From NCBI GenBank assembly GCA_027946365.1, contig JAPEUQ010000013.1, positions 806,001 to 870,000 on the forward strand: a stretch of DNA of 64,000 nt, given 5' to 3'. The position numbers and the translations under genes are program-made. Under the pieces are notes generated by a model. That model had not been told where the DNA came from. It was given only the letters and a program-made list of their open reading frames with translations, and ran no database searches. The number at the start of each line of letters is the position of its first letter. The first letter of the stretch is position 1. This stretch comes from Kalmusia sp. IMI 367209 (taxonomy: Eukaryota > Ascomycota > Dothideomycetes > Pleosporales > Didymosphaeriaceae). Positions 33,338-47,457 of this stretch are shown here, in pieces.

Positions 33338-33849
33338 TGTGGGATGTCGTCGTGGTCTTCGTGGGCGGAGTGTCTTATATGTGGTATGATATTGAGAAGC
33401 CTTAATTTCTACGGATCGAGTGTTGCAAATGAGTGCAATGCGTGCTTCGAAGAGCAGCAATTTCATTAGCTGAACAACAAAGGTTGCTGAGAGTCGGGTT
33501 CATCGAGATAGACAGACAATGACGGTATGGTTCGGAACACACGGTCCAAGCTTCCGAGAAGACGCCAAGAATCGGAACTTCGGGTTATACGAGGGGTGCT
33601 TCGAACTTTCTCTTCCTTTACCTTAAACATGCATCTGCGAGTGAAAGAGGCCATTCTTTCCCCGTATTGGCGCATTCAAGAGCGGCTGCGATTCGGGCCA
33701 GGTGATTGAGCCTTTTTCCGCAAGCGAGTTGCGCCCTTTTGCGGCAAACAGTCTCACACAAATAATTTTTGGTTGATATCACTGTCACCTCATGGATTGG
33801 CTCGGGTCACAGATCGCGCCTATTTTAATACAGTCCCACTCGTGCAGAC
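33338..33849. promoter_or_regulatory. Bidirectional promoter region
   Basis: 512 bp between the aprataxin and DEAH-helicase starts. No TATA box was recognised and no gene is seen. Confidence 0.4.
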
Positions 33850-36800
33850 ATGCCCAATAAACCTCATGCTCCGCGCAGTGGAGCGCCGAAGAAGTATGTA
33901 CCTCCTGAGGAAGACACGAGTTTCATCGTCTTCGGCGACGGCAAGAGCAAGAAGAAGAGAGGCGGGAACTCATCCAGCGCCGCGGAAAGTAGCAAAATTG
34001 ATACTAAAGGGAAAGGCAAAGCTCCTGCCGAGCAGCCTGACGATGCTCCAAAGAAGCCAGATACCAGGACCCTCATTGCTGGAGCGTCGTGGACCGGAAA
34101 GCTGCCTGTTAACTTGTTATCCGAGTACTTTCAGAAACAAAAATGGAACAAGCCAGACTATAAGATGCGGAATGAGGGTGGTGTCTATTCTGCTCATGTA
34201 GTCATATCTAAGACGCATCCTAAAACACGAGAGACAACCACTCTACCACCGGTCCACATACCACTTGAGCTCGCCAAGAAGGCTCGTCAACCGTCGGCCG
34301 TGGAGGCTCGGAATTTTGCGGCTGCTTACACTCTCTTTCGAGTAGCCAGTGCGAAAAACATGCATATGATGCTTCCACCGACGTACAAGGACCTTTGGAA
34401 AGGAGAGTTCAACGACCTTAAAAAGCAAGATGAGGTAGCCGGGAAGGCATGGATGTACGAAGCCGATCCCTTTTTTGGGTATGCGGAACGGGAGAAGGCG
34501 AAAGAAATTGCAGTGAAAGAGCGCGAGAAGAAGGAGAAAGCTCGCGTTGAGGCCACAAAGGCGCACAACCTTACTCCAGGCATGTCTACACCGAATGCAC
34601 AGGGTGCTCCACCTAGTCGGAATATCTTGAAAGGCTGGGAGCGTGTACCTAAGATTGAGCTTGGCAAGAGGACAAGAAAACAAGCAGAGCAACTTATCCG
34701 GCGCGACGCCGTCTGGAACCCGAACGGTATCTCGATGGATATAAATACTCGCATTAGAGTTGAAGGAGAAATCACGAACTTGGGATTTCGAAGAAGCCAT
34801 GTGGAAGAGGCTGCCGACATCTGCAAGGATCGCGAGGAGATCATAGAATGGTTATTGATTCATGTTCCTGAAGATGACCTTCCGTCGTGGAGTCTTCCAG
34901 AAGGCTATGTGGCTGGAATCAGCATGGCAAGCGCAAATTTGAAGCGCGAAGGAGCTATAAAACGTCTCGCAGCTGCTGGCTATGCGGTTGAGCTTTGCGA
35001 AGAAGCGTATGATAGCCAGGTTGGGGACGAGCGAAAAGCGGCGGCAATTCTGCAAGCTCATCTTATGCGACCTACCGACAGTGATGATGACATCACCAAA
35101 GACCTGGAGCAACTCGCAATCGCGGACAATACCGCAGACGAAGCAGACATGGACCCATGGGAAGAGGAAATGTCGTCTCTGGAAGCCATCTACGACAAGC
35201 TCTTTTCAAGACCCTCTTCTACCATGTGCCGAATCGAGCTTGATATCAAGCAACAGGGCAAGCGTCTGATTCTTCAGGCACATCGTCCATTTGGCCCATA
35301 CCCTGCAATAGTACCGATCATTACGTTCGAAGCTGCTATCCCTGCCTACATCCGATTGAGCATTATTCGGAAGGCTCTACTTCACGCAGAAAACAACTTC
35401 CTCGGGATGCCAATGATATATGATATCGTTGACTGGCTTCAACAAAATGCCGGGGAGATCTTCAAGAACCCAGGACGGCTCACCGATGTCTCCGCGGGCT
35501 TATCTGCAGACCATCAAACCTCAAGCCAGCAAGGCCACACAAAGAGAAAGGACAGGTCTCGAAGACCTATCGATTGGAAACCAGCAACTGCACAGAGTCA
35601 GAAACTCTTGTCAGACTGGAGAGCCAAGCAGGGTACGGCTACACAACAGAAGATGATGGCTGCGCGCCAGTCGTTGCCCGCTTGGAAATTGCAAGAGCAG
35701 ATTGTAAAGGTCGTCAATCAGAGCCAGGTTACTATCATATCTGGTGAGACTGGGTCTGGTAAAAGCGTAAGTAATCTACTCGAGAGATATTTTCGGTTCA
35801 ATTACTAACCTTGAGTAGACCCAATCTGTTCAGTTCGTTCTGGATGACCTGATTCAGCGGCAGCTTGGTGCTGTGGCAAATATCATCTGTACTCAGCCGC
35901 GCAGGATCTCCGCCCTTGGCCTTGCTGATCGTGTAGCCGATGAAAGATGCTCGCAAGTCGGGGATGAAATCGGATACACAATTCGTGGCGAATCGAAACA
36001 GAAGCCGGGCGTAACGAAGATCACATTTGTCACAACCGGTGTTCTCTTAAGACGACTGCAGACGTCAGGCGGTAGTTCGGACGATGTTGTAGCTGCACTT
36101 GCCGACGTCAGTCACGTTGTCGTTGACGAGGTACACGAGCGTAGCTTGGACACAGATTTCCTTCTCGTATTGCTTCGCGATATTCTCCGACGTCGTAAAG
36201 ATCTCAAAGTAATCTTGATGAGTGCTACTCTCGATGCAGACGTTTTTGAGCGGTACTTTCAAGACGTAGGCCCAGTAGGACGGGTGGAAATTCAAGGTCG
36301 GACATACCCCGTCCAAGATTGGTACATGGATGATATCGTCCATGCCACGGGCTTCTCAGGGGCTGCGGATCCTGATCAGGAGGAAGCACCTGGAGGTAAA
36401 ACGCCCGCCTCTAATCTCATGAACGTTGGTTTTGGCATCAATTACGACCTCATTGCTGAGACAGTACACTATATCGACCATCAGCTGGGCGAAAAGGACG
36501 GCGGGATACTGATATTCTTACCGGGAACAATGGAAATTGAACGGACGCTCCAGGCGTTGAGGAGTTTTTCTAGTTTCCATGCTCTTCCTTTGCACGCATC
36601 CCTCCTACCAGTGGAGCAGAAACGCGTGTTCCCTCCAGCACCTCCGGGCAAGCGCAAGGTGATAGCCGCTACCAATGTCGCAGAGACCTCAATCACCATT
36701 GAAGATATCGTCGCTGTCATCGATACTGGCCGTGTCAAGGAAACGAGCTTCGACCCTCAAAACAACATGGTTCGACTCGCTGAAACCTGGGCTTCGCGGG

Positions 36801-38059
36801 CGGCATGCAAGCAACGACGCGGTCGAGCTGGTCGTGTTCGTGCTGGAGAGTGCTACAAGCTCTATACGCGTAATGCTGAAGCCAAGATGATGGAACGGCC
36901 CGATCCCGAAATCAGACGCGTACCGCTGGAACAAATGTGTTTATCTATCAAGGCTATGGGCGTTCAAGACGTTTCCGGTTTCCTTGCCTCAGCACTAACA
37001 CCTCCTGAAAGTACGGCAGTCGAAGGTGCTGTCAGATTGCTAGGCCAGATGGGAGCTATCACAGACAACGAACTGACGGCTCTTGGCCGGCACATGTCAA
37101 TGATCCCAGCTGATCTGCGATGCGGCAAGTTGCTTGTTTACGGTGCTACATTTGGCTGCCTTGAAGCTGCGCTCACAATTGCCTCCGTTCTAACTGCTAG
37201 GAGTCCTTTCATCTCTCCTCGTGAACGTGACGAAGAGACGCGGAACGAATTTGCCCGGATTCGCTCTTCGTTCTCAAACAATCAAGGCGATCTACTCATT
37301 GATCTACGAGCATATGAGCAATGGTCTGCCCTTCGCAATAAGGGAGTTCCGGCGCGTGACCTCCGCTCATGGTGCGGCGCTAATCGTCTCTCGTCTCAGA
37401 CCCTATTTGATATCGCTTCCAACCGCTCTCAATACCTCTCCTCGCTCAAAGAGATATCTTTCATCCCTACCGCCTACCATTCCACTAACCCGCAAAGTCA
37501 CGGCTCATACAACAAGCAGAATCATAACGACGCGCTCATACGCGCACTAATCGCGGGCTCGTTCAACCCCCAAATCGCTCGCATTCAGCTACCAGACAAG
37601 AAATTCGCTGCCGGTATTGCCGGCGCGGTTGAGCTAGACCCTTCCGCTCGCGAAATCAAATACTTCAACCAAGAAAACGGTCGCATCTTCGTGCATCCTT
37701 CATCCTCGCTCTTCTCGGCTCAGACTTTTCCTTCGAATGCCTCATTCATTGCGTACTTCAACAAGATGGCTACCTCCAAGATCTTCATACGAGAACTTAC
37801 GCCATTCAATGCCTACTCTCTGCTCATGTTTGCCGGTGAGATTAGAGTCGATACGCTTGGAAGGGGCTTGGTGGTGGATGATTGGATACGCTTGAGGGGG
37901 TGGGCAAGGATTGGGGTTTTGGTTAGTCGATTGAGGGGTATGTTGGATAGGGTTCTGGAAGGGAAGGTCAGGGAGCCCGGAAGGGAGCTTGCGGTGCGGG
38001 AGGCGGAGGTTGTGAATGTTGTTAGAGGTTTGATAGAGAGGGACGGACTAGACAACTAA
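33850..38059 (+). CDS. DEAH-box RNA helicase with UBA and RWD domains (DHX57/Ucp12-like)
   Basis: Exons 33850-35766 and 35819-38059 (1385 residues); the 52-nt intron interrupts the Walker A loop after GETGSGKS. The N-terminal half has a lysine-rich start, a dsRBD-like ARNFAAAYTLFRVASAKNMH region, a UBA-like segment (about 310-405) and an RWD domain (about 435-545, EMSSLEAIYDKLF). The helicase core has GETGSGKST (632-640), CTQPRRISALGLADRVADER, DEVH (742-745), SAT (774-776), IFLPGTMEIERTL, TNVAETSITI and QRRGRAGRVRAG (about 971). The winged-helix/HA2 and OB-fold regions follow. UBA plus RWD upstream of a DEAH core is the DHX57 / S. pombe Ucp12 layout. The role is cytoplasmic or ribosome-linked RNA remodelling, not precisely known. 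Confidence 0.92.
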
Positions 38060-38532
38060 CTGCGGTTATATTCTTTTGTACTGCATGGTAGACCTCAATG
38101 TTTTGGATATGCGGGACGGATATAGACGGGTAGAGTAGATCGAATATTATACACTATGCCAGAATCTGTCGTTTACCAAAACATGGTGGTAAGAGTAGCG
38201 TATCTGTGATCTAGCCTCATGGGGAGATATGCGTGGCGATCTTCCTCTCAGATTGCGTGGCGACAGTGAATTGCCCCGCCACACAGAAGCGAGCGTGGCG
38301 CAGGCGAACCTCAGCTGGCTGCAGCCTTCCGGTTCAACGCACTTCGGCTTCACGCCTCCACTTCCATATACTTCACGTTGCTGACTCCTACGTTGCTCTA
38401 GTTCGGTGATTTCTTGTTATCCTATGTTCTAGCGTGCTATACTCTTACTAAAGTTTGTTTCGCCTTCAGCCTTGCCGAAGCGCCTCAGTGATGTGGACTT
38501 CCTAAGCGTGAGAAACAACTTTCGTGGCCACC
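38060..38532. other. Intergenic, promoter of the giant gene
   Basis: 473 bp between tandem plus-strand genes. Nothing besides presumed regulatory sequence was seen. Confidence 0.4.
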
Positions 38533-41500
38533 ATGCCTGTAAGTATCAGTCGCTACAATTACATCATTTGTTGCGATTATTAAATTATTTAGATCCCTGG
38601 TCAGCGATGTCCCTCTTGTCAAGCGCGTGGTGAGACGGTGTGGGTGTTATACGGCAAATGTTGCCCTCAGTGTGGCACCCCTCAGGGTCCCACAGCCCGT
38701 GATGAGCCGGAAACATTCTATCCTGCAAAGCGGAGGGATGATTGGGCCAATGTCCTTGAAGCTGTGGAAAAGAGGAGGATGCAGAATAGAAGTGCGCAGC
38801 GGAATTTCAGGGAGAAGCTTCGAATTGCCCAGAGCAAAGATATGGAAGAGATAACGAAGAATGAAAGGCAGGCAGGAAAGAATGATGCTATGACATATAA
38901 AACGGCCGTGAAGGGTATAACCTCGAACACTGAGGCTGTACAAGCTCCTGAAGAACAACGTACTACCATTGAACAGCCTCAACATCATTCCACTCTTAGC
39001 ACCGAGGCGATTTCTCCCTCTGATTACGACAGCTCTATACAAAGGCTCATTTCATCATCTCTATGGGCCGACGAAGGCACCGCACCCGTTGCCATCAAAT
39101 GCGTCTGCGATTTCACTGATGATACGAGACATATTGTACAATGCGAGAAGTGCGAATCTTGGCAGCATATTGCTTGTTACTATAAAAACGCGAAACACAT
39201 TGTAGAAATTCACGAGTGTGTAACGTGTTCACCGAGGTACTTGGGGCAGCATGCCAAAACAACGTTTGGATCTGGCGACAAAGATGGCTCATCAGCTACT
39301 AGTTCCGCTTTGGCAGTAGGAATTAGTAAAAGCTCGACAGGAATCGGAAGCCAGGCAGAGTCTGAGTCTCTAACAAACGATACAACTTCGACTACCGATG
39401 CTGATGCGGAATCGGGAAGCAAGGCACGGAAGACAGTGATGATCACGACTCTCCGTAGGAAGAGGTCCACGGCGACTACAGTGTTGAAGTGTTCAAATGA
39501 TTTTGAGGACAGGCTGCAGAAGTGGAGGTGTAATCGTCGTAATAAGGCCGATCCGCTCGGAGGATGCTGTCAGTGTTTTGCACAAAAAACGCAATGCACA
39601 CGCGGCTTACCACGCTGCGAAACATGTGAGAAGAGGAACTCTCACTGCGAATACTACGACCCTGCGAAAGGTCATCATGTAGTAATTCTTCGCGATGAAG
39701 TCATACGGTTTCAGGAAATGGTCCAGACACTTGAAAGTCAGCTCAGAGGGGAGGTCATGATCGCCATTCCTGCTAACAGCGGAAGCTCATCAAAAGTTTC
39801 ACACAAGAACATGTCTGGATCTGAGCGGAAAGCACAGCTGGCATCTCAAACCACGGTTTCAATTGGCATAACGAATGCAGATGAAGAAACTATTCGTTCA
39901 GGATCACCTTCTGTATCGATCATTCAACCAACCACACCTTCAAGCAGGACAACAGAAGACCGATTCTCCGAGGCAATGATTGAATTACCAAAGACATCTG
40001 ATGATATCATTGGAGCGCTCTCTTCTGACGAGGAGCGACGACAGCCTCAAAATTGGGGTAACCACGAGACATCAGATCCGCTCCTCCTGAGTAAAATCAC
40101 CGATACCTCCGATGCAGGACTCGAAGTTTCAACCGGCGTTACCGAAAAGCCAGTTCTAGATCTATACAAACCTGGTACGTCACCAGAAGTCGCCGCAGAA
40201 ACACTCCAGATTACGAAAGACTCAGACATTGAGCGTGATGAGACTGTGTTGCGCCGGCTACGGTCGCAGCATCAATCTAAAAATGATCATTTGCCGGAAG
40301 GATCTGCTAATGTAAACGGTTCAGGGGAGCAGGAAGGTTTCGAAAGGAAGGGAGTCAGCTTAGGAATTTCTCCTACACCGTACGAAGAAGACCTGTGCTC
40401 TACTGATTCTGTCTCCAAATTTTCGACGACATATCAAGACTCTGACCTAAGCTCGATCTCCACGGCTCCTTCAGGCAATGGCAAATACCGCCTTAAAAAA
40501 CAACGAGAAGGCGTTCCTTCGGTTCCACGTTCGCTGACTCTTGGGGAATTCGAATCTCCTGATAGAGAAAAAGGTCCAAACGAGATTATTTCAGAATTTC
40601 TGCCCAGCTCGCTTGAATTGACTACCTCTCTTGTCGAACAACCAACTGCTTACGGTCCACAATTCACACGACTGCGAGAATACTGTAAAGTTCGAAATCT
40701 AAAAGAGCCCATATTGCAACCCATAAGTGCTCAATTTGTACCCACGAGTACTTGGGTAGCTACAATTATAGCGGATGGAGTTGGATACTATTCACGTAGC
40801 TGGCAGGGCGCTCTTTCTAGAGGGGATTCTGTGGAGGATGCTGCTTTTATTGCTTTGGAGCGTATGCAGCATAAGGAGCTCACTAGAGCTGTCAGCCTCA
40901 AGAGTAATGTCAGCCACACGGAAATCAACAACACCATTCTACTACCAGATACCAAACAAACACACATACTACAGAATCCAGAAATACAGATGCTTCAGAG
41001 CGTGTTTTCTCCTTTTAACGCACGAAATAGGGTAATGGGTCCGTCAGATAGGATTTCTGAAACCCCTAGAATAACTCGCGAAAACATGCTACTGGATCAT
41101 AAGAAGAGGAAATTCTTTCCCAATATAACTTCTAACAGCTGTTTAACATGCCGCAGACGGAAGAAGAGATGTGATGCGGAGAGGCCGAGTTGCAACAATT
41201 GCAAGCGTGGGGGTTTCATATGTGAGGGTCACAAAGATCCAAAGCCTCCATTAGGAATGTCTCGATTGCAACAAAATAATCAAGATATGTCTAGGAGTGT
41301 TACCGACGAAAGTCTTTCATCGAGATCAACTAAGCCGCACACTGATGTTGTCTTGGGCGAATCTGCGATATTGAGCATTGCTCTTACGGCTGCGCTGTTC
41401 AAGATGAATATGGAAGCTGGGCCTTGTACTGAGTGGCACAATTCTCTTCTGCAAACTAGCAAGCTTCTTGGTTGCGTTGGAGAACAGAGATGCCCCAGAT

Positions 41501-44500
41501 GTTTATCGATTTTGCAACAGGAACATCCGCTTCTCACATACCATAGCGCTGATGATACTCCAAACAATAAATCACCAGTCAGAACGGAACTTCCGACTAT
41601 AGATCAAGAGAGACCCTCCACGCACGAACCTGTGCCAACAAGCTTGCGAGCTTCATCACAGGCTGAAGACATATCAGAAAGTTCAACGCCAGATTCAGGG
41701 GTATCAAGATATCTCAGCACACTCAATGCATATGCGGACGCTGAAATCGACCATCGTCTTCTACTCTCAGGAAACCACTTAGGAACCTCGTCTTTGGTTA
41801 CCGAAAAGCCGTTGGACCAAGACTCTCCAGAGTCTGAGCTCGAGTCAAGATTTGCAACGATCAGTAGTCCTGACTCGAGAAAAGCACTTTGCGTCGAATG
41901 CCATACATCCAACCATCTACCTGGTAATATGAAGTGCAATAATTGTCTATCGCTTTCACAAAGTAATAATTCTCCTCAAACCCAACATCGCCGTGAGCTT
42001 GAGGCCTCGAGTCAAATACATTCGGTCAACTCGGAGAAAGGAAGCTCGGCTGCGCTTCCTTTTACGAGCGGGAATGCCGAAAACGAAGACGAAAAGGAAC
42101 TTACCGCTCCTGTGGAAGACTATGGAAATGATTGTTGGCGTGTAGCCACCTCTTCGAACCCGGGAGAGGTCACCCTCACAGAATGTATAGATGAAGCCAA
42201 GGAGCCCGAAACACTTAATGACTGCTTCTGTGGGCGGCACAGTCCTGGAGCTATGGTATCTTGTGCTAACAACGAATGTCGTAATCCAGATCGACTCTTT
42301 CACCTTGACTGTTTGGACAGCAAAGAACTACCAGTATCGGAAGATTGGCTGTGTCCAAGCTGCAAGGGGAAATTTGATGATGTTACAACCGCTCCCGTTA
42401 GTGAACAAACATACCACAAGAACGCAGAGGTCAGCGCCGCACCGGAGGTGGCCGACGACGCCGCATTAGAAGATAGCCATAAGCCTTCCGATCCTGAGGT
42501 TTCACCTAATTCTTCAGATACGATCGAAAACCTGCTTAAAGGGGAAGGGATGAAGAAGGAACGAAACCAAGAACTAGAAACCCAAAGTACGCAACAGCAT
42601 CTGGATTCCACGCTCCTTGTACAACGATCTGTACCGTTTCATGAGGATACTCTCATATCTAATCAGGCCCGGGAAGATAGAGTCTCACATACTATGAATG
42701 TGGCAAGAAAGCGGACCAAAACTGGTTGCCTTACCTGCCGGAAAAGGAGAATCAAGTGCGGAGAAGAAAGACCTTCGTGCACGAATTGTATCAAGTCTAA
42801 ACGTCAATGTGAGGGCTACAACCCCCGAATCGTTTTTCAGCCTCCCATTGGAGATTGGGCCAATCACACGGGCATGTATCCCGGAAGTACAGTGCAGGAT
42901 TTTAAGACGTTTCTCCACACTGGGGACCAGTCACCATATCAGCCTTTTGACAACGCATCGATCCCGAGTGAAGCGGTGGCTCTGCCTGTAGAATACTCCG
43001 ATACCGAGCCTAATCATGCACAGTGGTTAGAGGTCAGATCACTTACGGAAACTGATAGTGGTTGGACCTCCGTCGATATTGGCCGTCATAAGCCGAGCGA
43101 AATCAACGACACACAAGAGGTTATTTTCAATCCATTTCAATCTCTCCATATCCGCAATGCTTCGGATTCTTCACATCAGTTGTCCTACTATGCACCGTCT
43201 AAATCGTCGGGTACTGGCTCTGTGAGTGGTGTCAGCATCGCCACTAGCCTTGGAGTGGAGTCCATTAGCTCACACTCATCATATAACGAGACATCGTTCT
43301 CGAAGTTGAGTGAAACCGAAATGCCGCATATCGCTACTAACCTCGAGACCTTAGAAGAGGAGTCTTCTGACGATGAGATGACAGATCATCTGGCGATGTT
43401 GCGCAGGAGAGTGCAAGAAACGTTTGAAAGGCAGAAAAGACAGGATGCTCTAACGCGTTGGGAAGAACAGCAGAGGCAATTGCGGGAAGAAGTGAGCACG
43501 AATAATATTTTCGGATCAGAAAACTCGGTCGATTTTGATCGTTTTCGTGTAAGTCGTGCTGATCATCTTGTTTCTGAACTCAGACGATGGAGGAAACAGG
43601 ACGAGAGATTAGAAGAAAGACAGTTTACTGAAGATAAGCAGAGATACTATAAGCCAGCGAGGATGAAAAGATCAACTGGTGCCAGAGCTGGTTATAATTT
43701 GCAGCTTGAATACACTAAAAGAAAGCTTGAGAGAGGGCAGCGGGTTAATATGCCATTTTTCCGGATCGAGAGGGTCAGCATGCATGATAACATGGTTCGC
43801 TTTGGCCTTAGACGTAGCAAGCTATCATACGTTTTCGAAGACAGAAACCCCAACAGCATCGCACCTGCCGCTATCAAACATGGCGTCTACATCAAGGAGA
43901 AGCTCGAGCTTGCAGGCTTTCGCTTGATTCCTTGGGACTTCCGAAATGGAAAAAAAACCACGTGGTGCGGAGAAAACAAAGACACTGTGCATGAAGTCGG
44001 TAGCGAAAGCAATGACCGAGCAGAAGACATTGTCTTTAAAGAAAGCAACGTAGCTGAAGACATTAGTGAAGAGAGTATGCAAATAACAGGAAAGAATAAA
44101 GACTGGAGCACTAGCAGAGACGAACTACTCGCTGCATCTAGCATCGATGCGCCTTCTGATACAGCTATTCAGCGGGATCTATCATCTGCAGATATCTTCA
44201 TGCTAGCTCCACCAGACCTAGGAAAAGACATAGGCAATCAGACCCTAGAGATCAAAGAGGTCGCAGCAGAGGTACCACCAATGTCATCACAAGAAGAATA
44301 CACTACCCTCAACGAAGACGAGGAGGATGAGTCCCACAGCCCGCACTACCTTGCCAACCAAAGTCTCTCAGACGAGACGGACTGGAAAGATATCCGTGAC
44401 CAACTACCGGAAGACTGGATGTGGGACGTCGACTATCACGCCACACATAGCGCTGACGGAAACGACCAAGGCTGCTGGACCTGCACGCCTAGCGAATTCG

Positions 44501-45867
44501 ACGACCCGAAGAATTTCCCACTCACGATATCTGGCGCACCAGTCGTGATACCAGTCGAGTACCAATGGCCGCCGATGGCAGGCGTAAACCCACCTCCAGA
44601 CCCGCGACCATCAGCGCCCATCGACTGCACAGCTGAGCTCTCACTCGAAGTAATCCGTGATATCTTCCTTACATTCAAAGGCAGCATTGGCTTCTATTTG
44701 CTCATCAACGGGCTTCTCCAGATCCTCGTGCCAGAAACATTCGATAGGGAGTGGGCGTCGTCACACCTCCCGCACAAATTCGGGGGCTTGAAGATCTCGT
44801 ACATAAACCGGACCATGGAGCCTACCGCCACGCTGTTCCCGAGCAAGACAGAAACAGTAAAGACGCAGGGTTCCCAAGCGACGCAAAGCTCTGGCATGAG
44901 TAGTATCTTCCGGTCTTCCCGGACGTCTACTAGCTCTTCAGCTCAGCCTCTTCGGATCAATGACTTCATCGAGGCAAGAGCGAAATCATCGCACCGAAAG
45001 GAGAAGTTCGCTGGGAGGATAGGCTTGAAGGTCACCAAGTGCGGTGACCCGTATTTGATCATGTCCACGCACGTCATCACCGAGGCGATACTAGCGAAGT
45101 CGCAAATGTCCACATTGCTAGGGCGGCGAAACCACTTCGAGAAGCTCGACGACGACTGGAACGAGCACGTCGAAATCTGGGCTGGCAACGAGAAGGTAAG
45201 CTCAAACCTCATACCCAGAAGCTTGACACTTCCCCAATCGCTAACGATATGCTAGATCGGCACCATCCACCAGACCTTCGACTCAGAAGCAGAACTCTAT
45301 CCCAACGGCTTCAAACACGACATTACTCTTATAAAGCCCAGCCCCACCTCCCAAACAAGAGACATCACGTCACCTATTTTAAATCTCGGCTGGCTCTCCC
45401 GCTCAGCGTGGCACACGCTCCGCCAACGCTCCTCGTCCATCAAACTCCTTCCACCCACCGACTCGCACCGTTGCGCCAAAACACTCAAATGCTCTACTCC
45501 GTCGCAAGTCCTCGTCGTCGGCGAAGGTATATTCCTCAACCAAAGCGTTGCGAAGCCCACACGCGACCATGACATTTCGACCTGGAAGGATCTCGTATCG
45601 AGGGCGGTGTTGTATAGAGTTAATCCGGATTTCGACCCGCCGACGGGGTATAGTGGGACTGCGTTGTATGCAGAGGGAACGAGGGAGGATAGGACGGAGG
45701 GGCCGGGCGTGGTGGGATTTCAGAGCTTTGTGCAGAGGAGTGGACACGTGCAAAATTTTGAGATGGAGGGTGGTGCGCTGGACAAGAGGCTCAAGTTGGG
45801 GAGGGTGGCGTTCTATGGAGCGTTCGAGTTGCCGGAAGGCGTGAAGACGGAGTATCAGGTCGTGTGA
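38533..45867 (+). CDS. Giant multi-zinc-finger protein with trypsin-like C-terminus
   Basis: Exons 38533-38538 (ATG CCT only), 38593-45195 and 45256-45867 (2406 residues), phase 0 throughout. In order: zinc ribbon (C8, C11, C26, C29); bZIP-like basic motif RRMQNRSAQRNFREK (63-77) without a clear leucine zipper; PHD finger from C172; Zn2Cys6 cluster 327-354 followed by a coiled coil; dsRBD-like segment 689-762; Zn2Cys6 852-879; Cys pairs near 963 and 1102; PHD 1213-1260; Zn2Cys6 1381-1408; acidic/serine stretches; coiled coil near 1600. The last about 300 residues show a chymotrypsin-fold pattern: STHV (H2162), HDITLI (D2225), GYSG (S2336). All three Zn2Cys6 clusters keep exact C-x2-C-x6-C-x6-C-x2-C-x6-C spacing. 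It is probably a nuclear DNA/chromatin-binding protein able to cleave itself or partners; that role is inference. I know no named protein with this layout. Confidence 0.85.
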
Positions 45868-45947
45868 AAAGTACCTGATGCAATGGAACAGGAAGCTTAG
45901 TGTCAAGGCGAGCGAGACAAAGGGACAAATGTGAGTGAGGTCAGAGT

Positions 45948-47457
45948 TCATTGAAAAGAGCCTACAACCTGGGCTACTCCTAGTGCAACTTGGAGGAAGG
46001 TCAGTAGGACGACAATAGTTGCGAAGCTGATGGAGTTAGTCGACTTTCCCAACAAGGTGAACAACCTACCAGAAAGTCCAAAACTGAAGCGTATCCCTCC
46101 GATCCCGAAACAAGATCCAAATGCTCCAAGGCTTAGCCGCTTGCAAATGCTCCTCTAGCTCCACAATACGAGACCACAAACAAGGGAACAGATCCTGCGT
46201 CCAGTCCGAAGCCCCAGCGCCGTTCATCAACTCGACGAGCAACGCGTCATACTCGCTATGCTGATCGCTTTTCCGCGTCCTCTTCATCGCTCTTGACTTG
46301 GTGCTGGACGATTTGCGGTATGTGTAGATTACGCGTGTTCTGTAGCGGTGCGCAGAGCAGGACCAGCACCAGCAGAACCTGCGGATGCCCAACCAACGCC
46401 AGAGCTTTGCATGCAGCGGTGACTCTGGCCATGCATTGAATAGTATGCAGTATGATTCCTGAATCTCTTGTGCAAGTTCTGAGGATATACCTACTGCGCT
46501 TGAAGTCAATGAGGTAGCATTAAGAGCGCAGGGCAGTGCGAAGATTTCGAGGATATGCCGGCCACCGTGACGGGAGAGTAGCATGTGGCGCGATATATTG
46601 TGAGTCCACGATATCTGGACGGCGCCGAGCACATTGAGCGTGAAAGCATTGAGGCGGGCGGCCTTGATTGACAGTGATTCGAGCGAGTCCATGGCGTCCA
46701 GTGAATGCTGAGAAATGCGGCTTGTTGTCATTCCCAAAGTGGAATTTGCCAAAAATGACGGGCTGGAGGGGCTCCTAATTAATTTGTTTACATGCGAACC
46801 ATTACTTTGACTGAGCAATGCAACGAGCTTCATCGCAGTGCGCACTACATCGTCCTCAAAACCGGCATCTGATGGAAGCGATTGACTACGAGGTCCGGGG
46901 AGTAGACGACTTCCTTGCAGCAATCCTGCTAGACTCTCATCATATGCCTCGTTTTTCGCCCCATCGACCTGCGTCTGTATATTGTATGCTGTGGTGACCT
47001 TCCGAAAGCCATTGGGTAACTGCAGGAAAGAGCTCAGTAACATCGCCCAGGTTCCCATGATGTACATCACAGTATCCTCTACATCCTCTCTCCTTGTCGT
47101 ACTACCAGCTTTGGTATCTGCAAATATTGCTTCGCCATTCGAAGACGTCAGGGTATCGAGTAGCACGCGAATGCTGACGGGTCGTGGGGTAACAGTAGCA
47201 AGCTTCTCTTGATCGGCAGAGAAGTGCTTGATTACAAGTATAAAGAGCTTCAGATATTCATCAAGCGTACCGCGGCCGACATGTCGGTTCGCAATATATC
47301 GCAGGTACGGCTCGGCGCTTAAATCGTTCGGATACTCGTCGTAGCCTAAAGCGTGTGCGAGGGCAATGCGGAGGTGATCAGGCGGGTGTGCTCGCCTGCG
47401 AGTCATAGTGAGTTCCTGCTTCATTAGCTTTCCAAGAATTCTCCACGACAGGAGCAT
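45948..47457 (-). CDS. Conserved fungal protein with C-terminal TM, function unknown
   Basis: Exons 46070-47457 and 45948-46026 (488 residues). The 43-nt intron (GTAGGT...CAG, phase 2) replaces an apparent stop after QFWTF and adds a C-terminal TM (FATIVVLLTFLQVALGVAQV). The start is ATG 47457, or possibly the downstream MTRRRAHPPD. Conserved-looking blocks are RYIANRHVGRGTLDEYLKLF, VSIRVLLDTLTSSNGE, VEDTVMYIMGTW, SWTHNISRHMLLSRHGGRHI, GISSELAQEIQESYCILFNA, RRFCWCWSCSAHR and PWSIWILFRDRRDTLQFW. I recall this pattern in unnamed tail-anchored proteins of Pezizomycotina, but no function. The helical body plus tail anchor suggests an ER or outer mitochondrial membrane location. Its stop is only 80 bp from that of the giant gene. 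Confidence 0.72.
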
